Notes: a model not told the origin generated them from the sequence alone. 64,000 bases of DNA from Pagrus major (GCF_040436345.1 NC_133232.1:16000220-16064219); one strand, 5' to 3'. Shown: positions 11,901-26,900, counted from the stretch's first letter. Numbers and translations: made by a program.

Positions 11901-14900
11901 AAATGATTCTTCTTCTTCAGTGTGTTTGATCAGGGTTGCTCTTAATGGTGCAGGTCAGGTCAGAGCGACCACATAAAACAGGCTCAGAACAGATCACACA
12001 TACATGGACTTTAGAAGAATTCTCTAAATGTTGAACAGGAAGCAGAACAACCACTTGAAGTCCACACATATACACTCCATTTTATAATTGCTGAAAAGTT
12101 GCTTTCAGGATTGGGCATTGGGATGGTGGCTGGCCCGACCTACAATCCTAATGCATCAGTATTTGACGCGTTAGGAATGAGACTCAAAAATCTACTTTTC
12201 TTACAACTAGCACCTTTAATAATGAACTTCAGTGTTGGTTATAACTGTACTTTGCAGTATGTTGCGATGCTCTAAAGCCATGTAGACAGACCCTGATTAT
12301 TTTGGATCTAAATGTATATTTCTGCCCTGATTTACCTAGAAAATGACTGACGAGGCTCAATGATGATAATTATTGTTTTCTTTTGAAAAATACTTTGGCT
12401 GAGCCTTTTAATGAAGACATTTTTAAACTGATTGTCCAGCTGTCGATTTATTAATATGAGCTGGAAATGAGCTGTGGACTTTGCATGGACTTGATGTGGG
12501 TCTGAACACATTTCTTATGTGTCTTACTCCAAGCCGTACTTGTTTGTTGCTATTCCTCCCTGTTCCTTGTTTCGTCTGTTGGTCTGTCAACATTTCCCCC
12601 TGCTACTTCCAGTGTTGGTGGTCTGATTTGATGTTCTCTCCTTCAGCCTGGTGGTCTCTGGCTTACCACTGCCTAACCCCGTAACCCGCCGGAAAATGAT
12701 GATATACTTGTTTGTGCTCTGGTCTTTACCCTTATGCTGGCAGATCCTACTTTGAACTACAGCTGTCATCTGGTGTTCTCATCATGGGAATTTGGCCAGA
12801 ATACATTCATTTTTTTCTGTGTTTGTCCCTTGAGTGCTCAGCAGTACAGTATGCAGCCAAACCACTCTTATATTAATATATCAACTTTCATTTGTCATTG
12901 ATGGTGGTTCCAGCACTGATTTACCAAATTGGGTATAAATATATCAAGGTTTTGAAGTCTGCATGTTTATTCCCTGCTGCTTTTTATGTTTTTTAAACTG
13001 ACGTCTGTCTCGTGTTCCCGTGTACAGAGGGAGGTTATGAGTGCAGTAAAGATCGGTGTGGGGAGCCTCGTAATGAACAACATGCCTGCCACTGCTCTGA
13101 TGACTGTCTGACCAGAGGAGACTGTTGTACCAACTACAAGACACTGTGTAAAGGTTTGCAGCTTTAAACCTCCTATATGCAGTATGTATGTTTAAAATGA
13201 CATGCAGTAGAGTACATACAACGATCTGCATATTGGAAAGGCTTGCTATATAGATCAGAAGTTTCCAGGACATGTCATATTTTGCACCTCTCTGAGCATG
13301 TCTGGAAACAAAAATCTACCATTAGCTAACTAACTAAATTATAGTGAATGCAATACCTAGTGAGCTGCTACTTTGAACAGTTTAAAAATGTATACCCAAT
13401 TATCAGTCACTTTAGACGCTAAATGCTATGTTTATAGTGTTTTTCTTTGATATAAATATGAACACTGTCTGTACTTGGCTTGCATCAGTTAACGGCCCAA
13501 GTTTCTTTACAATCAATGTGTTTAATGTGTTTAAGTAACCAAATTCTGGCCAGTTTTCCACAATAAGCTGACTTCTTAAACATCACATGAATGAGACACC
13601 AGATTCTCCTGAAGAAGCTGATTTGGGGGTCTCAAACTCAAATTAGGTTGGGGTCACTGCTGGTATTGCCATCTCATAGCAGGACCAATTCAGCGTTACA
13701 GCACTACAAGAAAGCAAAATATTTCCGTTTTTAGTTGGATTATTAATACAATAATACACAGCAGTCTGTATGCATCTTTATATTTCATATTTTTTAACAG
13801 TTAGTGCAAATCTTTTATACTGACTCTTAAATAACTTATTAAAACTTTTCACTGAACTAACAAATGAAATACATTTGTACTTTTTTTCTTTGCCAGACAC
13901 CTGGCTGCAATTTCCCTCACAAAAAATCAAAAAAAATCAAACAGAAGTATTTATCTGTATGCACATCAGTTTTTAACAGTGCAATGTTTTTTCCTTATAG
14001 ATAATTTATTTAAACCTTGCACTAGGCTTTACCTGGTAGCCGGTGTTACACGGTGATCAGGCGTACACCAATTAAATTACTTGCCCACCGGCCCCACTGT
14101 CATTGTTCTTTTTAAAAAAATCAAAAGTCCGACCATTCACACCTGGGCTCACCTAGCCCTAGCAACCGACATGAAGGCCAGTTGGGTCAACGACCCGCAG
14201 GTGGCCTTAATGACTCTGTAAGGACACTCCCACACAGAGTTTAAAAGCCTGCAACTCCCCTCCAGTTAGTTAGAACTGAAGAAGCCTATTGGATGAGAGG
14301 TGAAACATCTTCAACAAACTGAAACACGTCCAGTTGCCTACAATACAGCACCTAGAAGAGCCAATATGCATGCCAATTAATAACTAAGATTAGTTCCCTA
14401 ATCAAAAGTGTTACCAAAATAATTCCATCCAGTATGACTAAAATTGAAGACAAAGTAGTCTCTATAGTCAAAATAGGTCAGTTTGCACCACTAATCATTT
14501 GATTATTTCCTCAATTCAGATGCATTTATGCTGGCAGCTGTCCTTACTGTCTGTCTGGTCTGTCACGTCAGGAAGCAGTGATCTGTCACTACTACAGTTA
14601 AAATAAGAAAGCCATACCTCCAACAGTAGCCAGGTTACTACAGTGCATGGGAACACACCCACATAGCCCAGCTTCACAGACTAAGCTAGTTCCTTATGTT
14701 CATGTAAACACACTGATTGTCTGTGGTGGCTCAACCAGAGGTTCAGAGGCTAAAGCAGCATTTCTGAATATCTTTGAAGACTTTTGCTTCATTTGTTTAA
14801 ACCAAAAAATACTGCATTAACAATACATTTGCAAACCAGGACTTACATTTTTGCTGTTTTCACAGTTTCAAACCAGCCATGGACCAGCTAGGTTTTTATA

Positions 14901-17900
14901 CATCATTCCATATCTCTATCTCCCTCCTCTCATCTTTTTCTTTTAGGAGACACTTTATGGCTGCAGGATGAGTGTGAGGAGATCAAGACAGCTGAATGTC
15001 CTGCTGGGTATGTTTACATCTGAGCATTCAAAGAGAATAAAGTGATTCATCAAACAAGTGATGTAAAAAAAAGCCTTGGTGTAGCTCTGTTCAGCAATGT
15101 GCTGTTTTTTTCCTTGTTTAAACCCTTCATATTTTGTGTGTGTGTCCAGCTTTGTTCGCCCGCCTCTGATCATGCTCTCAGTAGATGGATTTAGAGCTTC
15201 GTATGTGAAGAGAGGAAACACTGTCATACCCAACATCGAGAAACTGAGTAAGACCTGGATGGGATTTTGAGAAAGATTTAGTGGGTGTCTCTGTGCTAAT
15301 ACAGGAGTTTCTTTGCTATGTTTTCCATTTTCAGGAACATGTGGAACCCATGCTCCATACATGAGGCCTGTTTATCCCTCCAAAACTTTTCCCAACCTCT
15401 ACTCACTGGCTACGGTATGGCACAGGAGCATTGATGTTGTATTCAACAATCAGATTGTCAGTTGTTGTTAGTGTCATGTCATAAAAATATTAAACCACAG
15501 TCTTCACGGTTGTTACTCTCAGCTGTGTCTCAGAATAGAACTGCTAACTTTAGTGTTAAGCTCAAAGTACAGCTGAGGCTCCTATAGCTGAAGTTTAACA
15601 TTACCCACTGTTGCCCGTTTCCTTTCCTGTGACTGAAACATCAATTTTGATGCTCCAGTATTTAGAGTTTGCTGTATATTGTACCACATTTGTTTATTAA
15701 GGCCGTTGCTGAATCTAAAGGAGAAAAAAAGTAACACCAAAAAAAGTCCTGCTTAAAACTAACAAGCCTGACAAAGTAGTAGCAGTGGTAGCCTAAGGGC
15801 GCATTCACACTAGGCAATCCGTACCGTGCCCAAGCACGTTTGACCCCCAAAGTCCAGTTTGTTTGACTGGTGTGAGCACTCCGTACCGTGCTCAAGCATG
15901 GTAAACTTTCTTGGCCCTGGCATGGTTGGCAGAGGTGTGCACAAGCACAGGTATGCAACATGAACACGTATGTACAAGAGGTAACAATGCTCAGGCCCAG
16001 TTGGGGCTGGAGCAATTTAAGTGCAAGCCAGCGGGAGACTGGGGAGGAGGGACAATCCTGCTTCACCACAGTACGGAGCAACCGGGCCAAGTGTGAGTGC
16101 GCCCTAAGTGGCATCTCTGTAACCCCTGACTCAAGTAGAATTCATTATTAAAATTAAGGTGTTTTATTATCACGCTTTTATCTGTTATACAGTGTGACTT
16201 AAAAGCCTTCAAACTTCCAAACCATGTTCAGTTCACTGTTTCTGTAAGTTACTGCTCTCTGTCTTTGTAAGGCAGAAAAAAAAAGTTTGGGGAGAGCAGT
16301 TTTGTCGTACTCTTTTGCGTGATGCATCTTCAAATGCTTTATAAGGTTGCTGGTGTTGAAACTGGCAACACTCTTGCCAACCCTCGAAATTACAGCCTTG
16401 CGTACTGAACATGTTGCCGTTTTACTGGTGGGGTTATCCAGAGAAAAGTATTGCCAAATAGCTGACATGTCGCTAGCTCCATCTGACTCATGTGAAATGA
16501 ACTTCTTCATCGCAGCCACTCTAAAAAGTAGTTGCCAGGGGCACAGTGCAACTTCCTGTGTTGGCTTTTAGAGCAGCGCAGAAGAATAAATTTGCGGTGT
16601 GTAACGTTAAGCAGGGCTAGCAGCTTTTTTTTCTGCAGTATTTTGGCGACATTTCCGACACTGGTATCGGAATCGGAAAAACTCTGATTGGGGCAACATA
16701 AGCGAATAGGCCTACAGCATGCTAACATTTGTATTTAGCTGTCAATTAAATGTAGTGGAGACGAAAGTAGAATGCTTCCCTCCAAAATGTAGTTAAGTGG
16801 AAAGTAGCAGAGAATAAACACACAAGTAAATTAAATTGAATTGAATTGAATATTGAATAAATGTGATGGTACAGTCCACCACTGAAAATGAGACACAGAG
16901 AAAACAAGAGTGACACATATTATTGGCCTAAGCATAATCTCAGTGTGTATCTCTCTCAGGGTCTTTACCCAGAGTCTCATGGGATCATTGGCAACTCCAT
17001 GTATGACCCAGTGTTTGATGCCACCTTCACCCTGAGAAGCAGAGAGAAACTCAATCATCGCTGGTGGGGAGGACAGCCAGTAAGTATTGTCTCTTCCCTT
17101 CCCTTCCCTTCCCTTTTGTAGTCTTTCTTTTCACTAGCTGTAGTTCATCAACGCTGTTATTGTAAATGTATCTGTGAGCTATCAGGTATTGTCTTCTGTT
17201 TTTCTTCTTGCTTTGACAATGGATAACTTTTATGGATGACAATGAACGTTAGTGTTGTTTTTAATTTATCTAACATGCCAGAGGCCAACAGAGGCATGAA
17301 AGACTTTTCTTTTGAAGCCTACTACAGAAACAATGGCAGATCTAACAAACCAAGAGCCTGATGGGCTTTAATATGTGTTGATGAACAACAGATGTTAATA
17401 TGTGATTATGAAATCTTGGTTGGAAACACTTTTAGTTCTTGTAAGACCAAAGCCTGACATTAAGTGGTATGGAACTGTTTAGAGCTTCATGTTTTGTGAA
17501 TTTACTTACAGAACAAAGCTGTGCAAGGATTGTATTTTTTGCTAAAAGAATATCGAGTCAGGATGCACTGCTAACTAACAAGGCTTTAGCAGTGTCTTAG
17601 AAAAGATTTGAAGAACACAAACAAATCCAACCTGCTGTATGTTTTTTGTATGAATTGGAGTAACAGAAGTTGCTCTATAACCTATAACACCCATCATGCA
17701 TGTACTGTACTGCAGCGTACTGTACACCCTGACTTTGGTTTTCTCGTGTGTTATGTTATTGTTTTTGTCCAGGGTAACACTTCAATAGCATCCAACTAAA
17801 TGCCGTCAAACTGATAAAATAATGAGACTGTACTGTTTGTCTCCTAGATCTGGATCACAGCGCTCAAACAGGGAGTGAAGGCTGCATCCTTCTTCTGGCC

Positions 17901-20900
17901 TGTGTAAGTCTACACGTGCAGCCGTCTGTCACAAAATAGTTTCCTAAATACATTCCACAGCCTTTTAGTGCTGATAGTTGGTGCTCTGCATAAGCCTTGG
18001 ATGTCCAAAAAATAATATATTTTACAAACTGACAGTCAATGTCATCATTTTACTTTTTTTTTTTACGTTTTCTTTATTAATGCTTTGGCTGTATTTATTG
18101 AAGATTTCCCAAAAATTTCAATAATTTAATAATCTAACACATTCACCACTATAGCCAATAGTGGTGAATGTGTTAGATTATTAAATTATTGAAATTTTTG
18201 CTGCTTTCCACTGGCTGCCTCTCCTGACTTTGCCACCTTTCTGTTTAGGCAGCACAATTTCAAGAAGCTGATACACTTCTAAACTGTGTTTTATTTGGTC
18301 TGAGCTGGTCTGGAGTAGTTTCCTTTGGCATTTAAATATTTGCTCATGTTGCCCGATAAGCAAATCACAAATTGTAAACAAAACTCACAAAACTCACAAA
18401 ACTCACTCAGGGAGTCAGCTGTAGCTTGTTTAATACACTGAATGCACTATTTGTTTTCAATTCTCTGGAAATAACACGTTCATAAGTTGTCAAAAATGAG
18501 CACTCTGACCGACATTGATATTGGAGGCTTTACACCCAGGAGTAATTGTCTGCCAATCAGATGGCAACATCAATATCTTCACACCTACTAGACCTTGTGT
18601 TATGGGGCTGTTTCCTGTTTTTGGTTTGGATTATGTCCACACTACTAACTGAACTGCACTGCAGGTTACTTGGAGCCTGGTCGCATTACAGAGACCTGAT
18701 GTAGTGCCACCTGAGCCCACATGGTACTGTTCTCATCTGCCCAAAACCACTAAACAAAAAAAGTAAACTCTCCAGAGTTTAAATAAACATGTTTGATGCT
18801 AATGTGCCTTGAAGGAGCAGTTTGTAAGACATAGCGGGAATGTTGGTTCCAAACATTAGAAAGATACGTCTACTGAAGTAATCATGCTAACCAGCAATCC
18901 CTGGCCTGTCCTGTCTTCTAGTACCACTTTGTACTGCAAGAGGGGATAGTCTGATAACCCCCTTAGTTTGAGCTGGGAGATGAAAAAGTGACAAGTTATG
19001 TACTAGTAAGTAAACAAAATAAACACACAAAATAATAAACAGAAAAAATACAACCGTACACCTTCTAATGTCTGTCACTTTTACTGAACTAACAGGCTGG
19101 CCACACTGAATGCTTGTGCGCCTGTGTGTGGTGTTAAATCTTGCTTTTTAATTTGGCGTCCATAGCCCCGTTCACAAGGCATTCTTTCAAGGTGGGAATC
19201 TTGCGCCGATATTCCGCCTCGCCGTCTGTGTGAAAGTTACAGAGGCGGAATCGGAGACTTCAACAGAGACTTCAGTGAACTTTCCCCCAGAAAAAAACAT
19301 CATCCCTCCTCGTGAGTGAGAGCCAGACAGGGTCCACTACTTACTGATGGTGACTTTGAAATTATGTAATTTTAGAGGAAAAAATGTAACTTTGTAATTT
19401 TCCAGGATGCATGGTGGGTCGGCAGATACATGTTTATATTAACAGGTGGAAACCGGGGGAAATGTGTAAAAAAAAAACTCTCAATGTTATGATGTGTACC
19501 ATCACCCCTCTTTTGGTTCCCAATGCCAGCATGATGTATAAAACACACTAGAGCGGCTTTAAGCCGGCGCTGCTTGGTTCAGTGTGAACAAATAAAGGCG
19601 TCGTAAAGGCGAGCCTTCTCTGCGGCGATAATGCGGATTCTCTGTGTAAAAAGGGCTCATGTTAACTGAACATGAACAGAACAGCTACAATGGCTGCCTG
19701 CTTCTCTGGCGCGGGTCAGGCAAGGCTTCAGCGGCTCTTCAGCTAGAAATTAGGAGTCTTGCCTATTTTTACTGCGACACGCGTGTGGTTCTCAGCAAAA
19801 ATAGACCTGAAAATGACCTTTGGACAATCATATCGACATCATACCAGCGTTTAACTACGGTTTTGATGTTGGTATCTGTAGAATATGTTGTAGACATGAA
19901 GAGAATACACACAACAGGTGAAGGCCAGTTTTTTTCCTGTGCACTCTTTTTCTTTCTCTCCCTCCCTCTCATCACGCTTTCTCGCTCTTTCAACAGGGGT
20001 AAAAGAAAATCACGTCATCATATTTACTGATAATTATCAATGGCGAACTCCATGTAAAAAGATAGGGCAGGCAGGAGCAGCACTGCAGGAGCAGCAAGTA
20101 AACAGCAGCATTATAAAAGCATCCAGCGTGGCCAGCCTGTAAGACGAGCTTAACTGCCTCATTAACTGATCGTAAAAACACTCACCAAAACAGTCTCGCA
20201 GTTTATCTTTCCAAAATCACCTCTGGTTTTGTCAAAATAAATCACAGTGTAAGATTTGAAAATATTCTGGCTTTACATGCCGTTTTCACCAGCTGCTGAT
20301 TTCCGACTCGCTCTTTCTCTTCTGACTCGTCATGTCTCTTGTGTCCCCCGTTTGTTGTGTCTTCATATCCCACACATTCATAGTCCTGGTCAGAGCCACT
20401 GCAAATCACCTCTGTACTGTATCCCCCGTCTTCAAACTGGCATCTGTCTGTCTCGGAGACTGTGTTTAGTTGTACTTTGGTGTCCAGCTGTGTTCACTGG
20501 GAGGATACTGAGCCCCGGTCGAGCTGAGCCCCGTTGACCACAGTGACTTCCCCAATCAGCTGCTAATGGCAGCTAGTCACAAGAGCCAAGTGAATACTTA
20601 GCCACAGTAAGCATTTATGCTGCCCCCTATAGTTTTGTAGCTGCCTTCGAATTCTGGCCATCTCTTTAATTACACCTTAAAAGACCCATGGAGATACCTC
20701 GTCTTATCACTGATAATTGGGGTCCTGTAAATTACTTTGTGGTTGAGGACATCAGATCATGCCCATTCATGTTCTTCCTGCTCACTCTGCGCTAAACCTA
20801 TAACCTGTGGAACACAAAGGAGCCCACATCTGTCAGCACAGAGAAGGCCTTGATGGAGTGTGAGGCAGATCTCAGCAGAGGGATGGTGTTGGGCTGTTTT

Positions 20901-23900
20901 TACAGCAATTTGTGCAATTGGGCCTGTTTATACTATACAGGATTCCTCTGTGAACCTGGGTCTCAGACTCCATAGAACCAAGAGGGCCAGAGTTTGGTTT
21001 ACAGAGCTTTTCTCGCACTTGGCACTGACAGAGGTGTGTGAGAGAGACAGAGAGAGTAAGGAGAAGGAGACAGGATTGTGCATACAGCAGAAGAAGTGTG
21101 GGCTGACATTTCTGAAAAAGCCTTCTGATACAACACACCACATTGTTTATATGTTATTGGAGGTTCTCTATTGTAGGCAACTGGACTTGTTTCAGTTTGT
21201 TGAAGACGTCTCATCTCTCATCCAAGAGGTTGCAGGCTTTTAAATTATGTGTGGGAGTGTCCTTACAGAGTCATTAGGGCCACTTGTGGGTTGTTGACCC
21301 AACCGGCCTTCATGTGGGTTTCTAGGGCTAGGTGAGCCCAGGTGTGAATGATTGTTAAGCTGTCTAAGGAGAGAACTCAGTACTGCATTGTAGGTGGGTA
21401 ATGAGTAGTGTCGTACGCCATCTCCTCTGTTCAAAGATGGTCGTTCCATTGTTTACTTCTCTTTCAACCCATCTGTCTTCTCTGGCCAAGATGTGTACAT
21501 TGATGTCCATAAAGGAAAGATTTTCCCTGGGGTACAGTCGGTAATATAATGGCCTGTCAATGACTTTGTCCTTTTCCAGTTTTTGCAGATATTCTATAGC
21601 CATCTTTTTGTAGCTACTGGTAGGATCTCGCCTCAGTGTCTCGTAGGTGTTAATATCACTAAGCAGATCAGTGACTTTGGTGTGGTAGTCCACTGTGTTT
21701 AACACTTCAGTGCATCTCCCTTTATCTGCCAGCATGATGGTGATGTTGCGTTCTCTTTTGAGTGACGCCAGGGCCTTCTTTTCGTCAGAGTTTAGTGTTA
21801 TAGTGAAGTGTTATTGTAGCGCTGTGGGATTGGCATATTAATGGGGACTAGGGATTGTTGCTAAATGGCTGACTGGTTGAAGGTCTGTGATGGGTTCAGC
21901 TTTCTGGGAGGTCCCCCCCAAACCACAAACAGAGAACAAAGGAAGACAGGAAGAAGAGAAGAGAAGAAGAAAGAAAAGACAACAGACAGCAAGATGAGAG
22001 AACTTTTAGTTGAAAAAGTGAACATCACTTAAGAAAGGGGGAACTCATGGAGAGGGAACTGTTAATACTGTGTACCACACCTTCTTGATCCTCCATCCTG
22101 CCCCCCACTGCCCCATACATCAAGCCCCATTCAGGGCCTCAGTCCTTGGCTTGATGGTTGACAGGTGTGGACTGTTTGACAGCCAGCAGCGTGGTTGGTG
22201 GCCTCATCACAACACAGGCTGCAGCATACGGGCAGACTTTGGCTTTCAGACACTTAAAACAGTCAGGGGGATTTAAATGTGTTGTACTCCACACGCCTCA
22301 GCTTTATATGGCTCTTTGAGAATTAAAACAACAGTTTGAAGTTTATTGGTTTAATGGTTCAAGACGGCGACAGGGTGCCAGAATCAGAGTCTATAATTGT
22401 AAGTCTGTGTTAATGTTTTTCTCTTGTTTCTCACTTGCAGCTATGGTTTTCAAATGTTAACCAGTATTACCCTTTAATGTGTGTTCCAGTTCTATCCCAT
22501 TGGAGAGGCGGATACTGACCATGCTGCAGTGGCTCCACCTTCCCGAAGGAGAGAGGTGAAATCAGTTTTTCCTTTTTTGTCTTTCATCATCCTCTTTTCT
22601 CATTCTTTATTTTTAACTTTTTAACTAGCAAGAGTGGGATCACCATATCCCATTAGTTGTTTGGAGTTAATGATCCACATCAAAAAAATGATTTTCAGAA
22701 TGAAAATATATAAATGGATGACAAATTAAAGGGAAAACAAGCATTAAATGTCTTAGTATGTCTATGTGCCACCAAAACAGCTCAGTGCACTTTGGTTTTG
22801 ATTCTACAAGTCTATCGAACTCTGCTGGAGGGATGGAACACATTTTCTTTCAAAAGATATTTCCTGATATTGTGTTTTGGTGATGGTGGTGGAGAGCGCT
22901 GTCTAACACAATGGTCCAAAACGACAGAGGCCATAGCATATCATTCACATCATTTTCATACTCAAACCATTCAGCGATCCCTCATGCCCTATGGATGGGG
23001 CACTGTCCCATCAGGATAGAAATGTTTCATCATAGGATTAAGGTGATCACTCAGAACAACTTTGTATTGGTTTGCAGTGACCTGGCAGAATTTAGTGTGT
23101 TCACTCAGGTCTTACGTTTAGATCAAAGCCGAGCCGAGCCGAGGTGATGAAAACCATGTCTACTGCAGGGTCAGTTGACCCGGGTGTAAATGGCAAGTTT
23201 ACACATTCCCATTGCACACAAAAGTATATTCAAGTAATCACTGTGATAGAAGGTTTGGTCAGTAACCCATGTTTATCCTCTCCCAGTTTATGCAGTAAAA
23301 GAGAGAAAAAAAAAAATGAGGTGTCCCTACCCACTTTATCCAGTCAGGACAGAGAAGGAGGGAGGGGATTGCTAACTGTAAAACAGAAAATAAGGTAGCT
23401 AAAATGAGGATAAAGCTTACAATAGCTTTATAGCATCAGTTTGGAGTTTGGAGTGCATTTTATTGTTGTCATGGTGGAGCTGGTTTTGTCCACTTTACAG
23501 TGCATTCAGAAAGTATTCAGACCCGTCACTTTTTTCACATTTTGTTATGTTGCAGCCTTATGCTAAAATCATTTGAATGAATTTTTCCTATCATCAATCT
23601 ACACTCAATACACCATAATGGCAAAGCAGAAACAGAATTTTAGAAATTTGTGCAAATGTATTAAAAAGGGAAGGAAGAAAACTGAAATATCACATTGACA
23701 TAAGTATTCAGAGCCTTTGCTATGACACTTGAAATGTAGCTCCGGTGCCTCCCATTTCTTTCCCCGTTTCTCCACCTTGACTGGAGTCCACCTGTGGTAA
23801 ATTCAATTGATTGGCCATGATTTGGAAAGGCACACACCTGTCTATGTATATAAGGTCTCACAGCCTACAATGCACATCAGAGCATAAACCAACCCATGAG

Positions 23901-26900
23901 GTTGAAAGAACTGCCTGCAGGGCTCAGAGACAGGATTGTGTCAAGGCACAGATCTGGGGAAGGCTACAAAAAAGCGCACAGCCACAAGGCCACAGTGGCC
24001 TCCATAATTCTTAAATGGAAGAAGTTGGAACAACCAGGAGTCTTCCTAGAGATGGCCACCCAGCCAAACTAAGCAAACGAGGGAGAAGGGCCTTGTTAAG
24101 AGAGGTGACCAAGAACCCTATGGTCACTGTGGCTGAGCTCCAGAGATAATGTGTGGAGATGAGAGAAATTTCCAGAAGGACAACCATCACTGCAACACTC
24201 CACAGATCTGGGCTTTATGGCAGTGTGGCCGGACAGAAGCCTCTCCTCAGTGAAAGACAAATGAAAGCCTGCTTGGAGTTTGCAGAGAAGTACCAAAAGA
24301 ACACTCTGGTCTGATGAAACCAAGATTGAACTGTTTAGCCTCATTCTAAGCGTCATGCCTGGAAGAAACCAGGCAGCACTCATCACCTGCCCAATACCGT
24401 CACCATCATGCTTTGGGGGTGCTTTTCAGCGGCAGGGTATGAGCAACTGGTGAGGGTTGAGGGAAAGCTGAACAGAGCAATGTACAGAGATATCCTTGAT
24501 GAAAACCTGGTCCAGAGCGCTCAGGACCTCAGACTGGGCTGTTCCAACAGGACAACGACCCTAAGCACACAGCAAAGACAATGCAGGAGTGGGTTAGCAT
24601 AAGGCTGAAAAATAATAAAGTGTGAAAAAAGTGAAGGGGTCTGAATAGTTTCTGAATGCATTGTATATACAGTTAATTAGTTTAGTTCAGTGGTTCCAAA
24701 CCAAGGGGCCAGGCCCCTTCAAATGACCAAGAGCTAAATCTGACGGGTAGTGATTATTGGGAGAGGAAAGAGGAAAAAACAAAGTTCTAATAAACAAATT
24801 TATAAAGAACAATTTTAAAGATTGTCTCCACACATGTATTAAGGTGTACAAAAAAATAGAATAGACCACATTAAAATCCATAAAAAGGCACCTATTCTTT
24901 CATCCTGATTTTAAATGTAAAAATATACAACTATGCAGATCATTTTCATTTCACAAGTTAAAAGCTGCTGTAAGTGATATTTTTATTAAAACAAGTGTTT
25001 AATAGTTTGATATTCCCACAGTAATTACTGCTGTAGTGTGTTTGGTCTGTAGCCCATGTATCTCCCCCTAGATGAAGGGGCATCTAAAATATGACCAGGG
25101 CCCCAAATAGACACTGCTGTCTGTAAGGTCCACAAGGTCATGAACCACTGATTATGTGCTTATCACCAGTGTTGGGCAAGTTACATTCAAAATGCAGTAT
25201 ATTACTAGTTACCTTCATTTTAAAGTAATACAAATAGACGTATACCTTCTATAATGTAGCCTATAATGACATGACAAGACAAAAATCTATTTATTTTAGT
25301 CCAAAGAACAAGGAATACATGGACATATGTGATTCAAAAATGTAAATTAAAGAGCGCTCTGAGGATTAGGCGTCATCATTAGGCCTATGAAACAGAGACT
25401 GAACAAAGAACTTTTGTAACAAGTTACCCCCAACACTGCTTATCACTGGATATCTTCCGTCTTGTGCATGCGCAGGTCAAGTATTTATATCAACAAGATC
25501 ACATGTGACCTTGGATGATCCCTGACCAGGTATAACTATCAGTGTCATCTGGGCAATCAACCCCACGGAGTCTTCTCGCAGCTCACAAGATTCCGAGTGA
25601 ATGAGAACTGTGCAGTCATCCACTGTTCATAGAACTGTGGTTAAATTCGTAACTTTCATTCTATTTCACCCTTTCTGACTGCCAAAGGCAGTGCTTATCA
25701 CTGGATGACTTATGGCAACAGAGTCACAAGGAATTTGAGTACTCACCTCATAAGGATGAAGCAGAGGAGCTCGGCTGAAGAACCACACCCAGTGGATGGG
25801 GGTTGGCCACATTCATTCTGTAGTATCTGGAAAATGTCAGGATTGCCCATGATGTGGAGACACTCTTGGTAGAGTGACACTTTACCCCAGATGGCACAGC
25901 ACGGCCCATCGCGCTGTGATTGTTAGCGATGGCATTACAATGCCCAATGGGACGGGCGCTGTTTGGAGAGAGCACAACCTTTCTTAGCACTACCGTAACC
26001 GACAAAGAGCTGTTCTGACCACCATATGCATAGCTGATCGTCACCTTTGTCTGATTGAGGTGTGAGCGTGCCAGCACCTTAGGGAGCAATGCTGTATTTG
26101 GCCACAGGCAGACAGGAATCGCTCACTGACAAAGCATGTATCTCCAACATGCTTTGCTGAAAGAAATGCTGTTTTGACAAATGTTTGAGCTTTGACTGTG
26201 CTAAGGGTTCAAAGGAAGGCAGGCATAGGGCGTCGAACACCAGGGGCAGGTCCCATAGGAGCTGTTGGGGCACTTGGGGGATGTCATTTCAGGGCCCCCT
26301 TCAAAAAGAGGGAAACCAACTTGTGGCTCCCTATTGTCTCATTATCAGCCTTAACATGCTGCGAAGAAATGGCAGCCACATACACCCTCAGGGTAGAGGG
26401 AGAACAGCCTTGGTCCAGGAGAGATTGCAGAAACTCAAGGATCATAGGCACAAAGCAATGTACTGGGTCTTCTTTATGAACTGTACACCAGTCAGAGAAC
26501 ATCCTCCAGGCATACACCTGCTCAGCAGCGGGTCGGGCCCTCAAGCGGTCACACCCCTAGCTGAAGGCAACAAAGGTCGGAATGCTGGGGAGGCGCCAAC
26601 ATAGGAAAGGCGTAGAGAAGAAACTCTGGCCACTCATGAGCCAGAGCATCCTGGCCCAGAGGGCTGGTGTTCTCTGTCAGGGAGAACCAGAGGGGGCAAT
26701 AGGTTGATGTCTCTGAGGCAAAGAGATTGACCTCTCCCTGGCCAAAGAATATCCTAGCCCTGTCAGAAGAGGGGAAGGAGGTGAAGCGACGGGCAGGCCC
26801 CCATAGTGATGGTGTTAAGAGCCACACCAATGAACGTTATGCTCTGAGGGGTCCAGAGAGCTCTTCCCCAAGTTAACCTTGAGGCCCAACTGGGCCGCAT

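Larger units (their letters stand above)
17904..22489 (+). other. enpp2 intron 9 (4.6 kb)
   Basis: No exon detected. It holds a perfect hairpin at 18111-18199, a MITE at 19164-19654 with an inverted partner in nod1, GC-richer unidentified repeat material at about 19660-20560, and a Penelope-like remnant at 21170-21830. Confidence 0.5.

Noticed and set aside
20860..21243. Overlapping open frames on both strands near 21 kb
   Set aside because: There are no splice-supported exons or family motifs, the frames overlap one another, and they run into the Penelope-like remnant.
21364..21735. A 123-codon minus-strand frame as a host gene
   Set aside because: Its sequence (MLADKGRC..., RPLYYRLYP) is Penelope-like reverse transcriptase with a deletion.
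26185..26604. A 139-codon + strand frame in enpp2 intron 10
   Set aside because: It lies antisense to the DIRS recombinase, whose minus-strand reading has family motifs.
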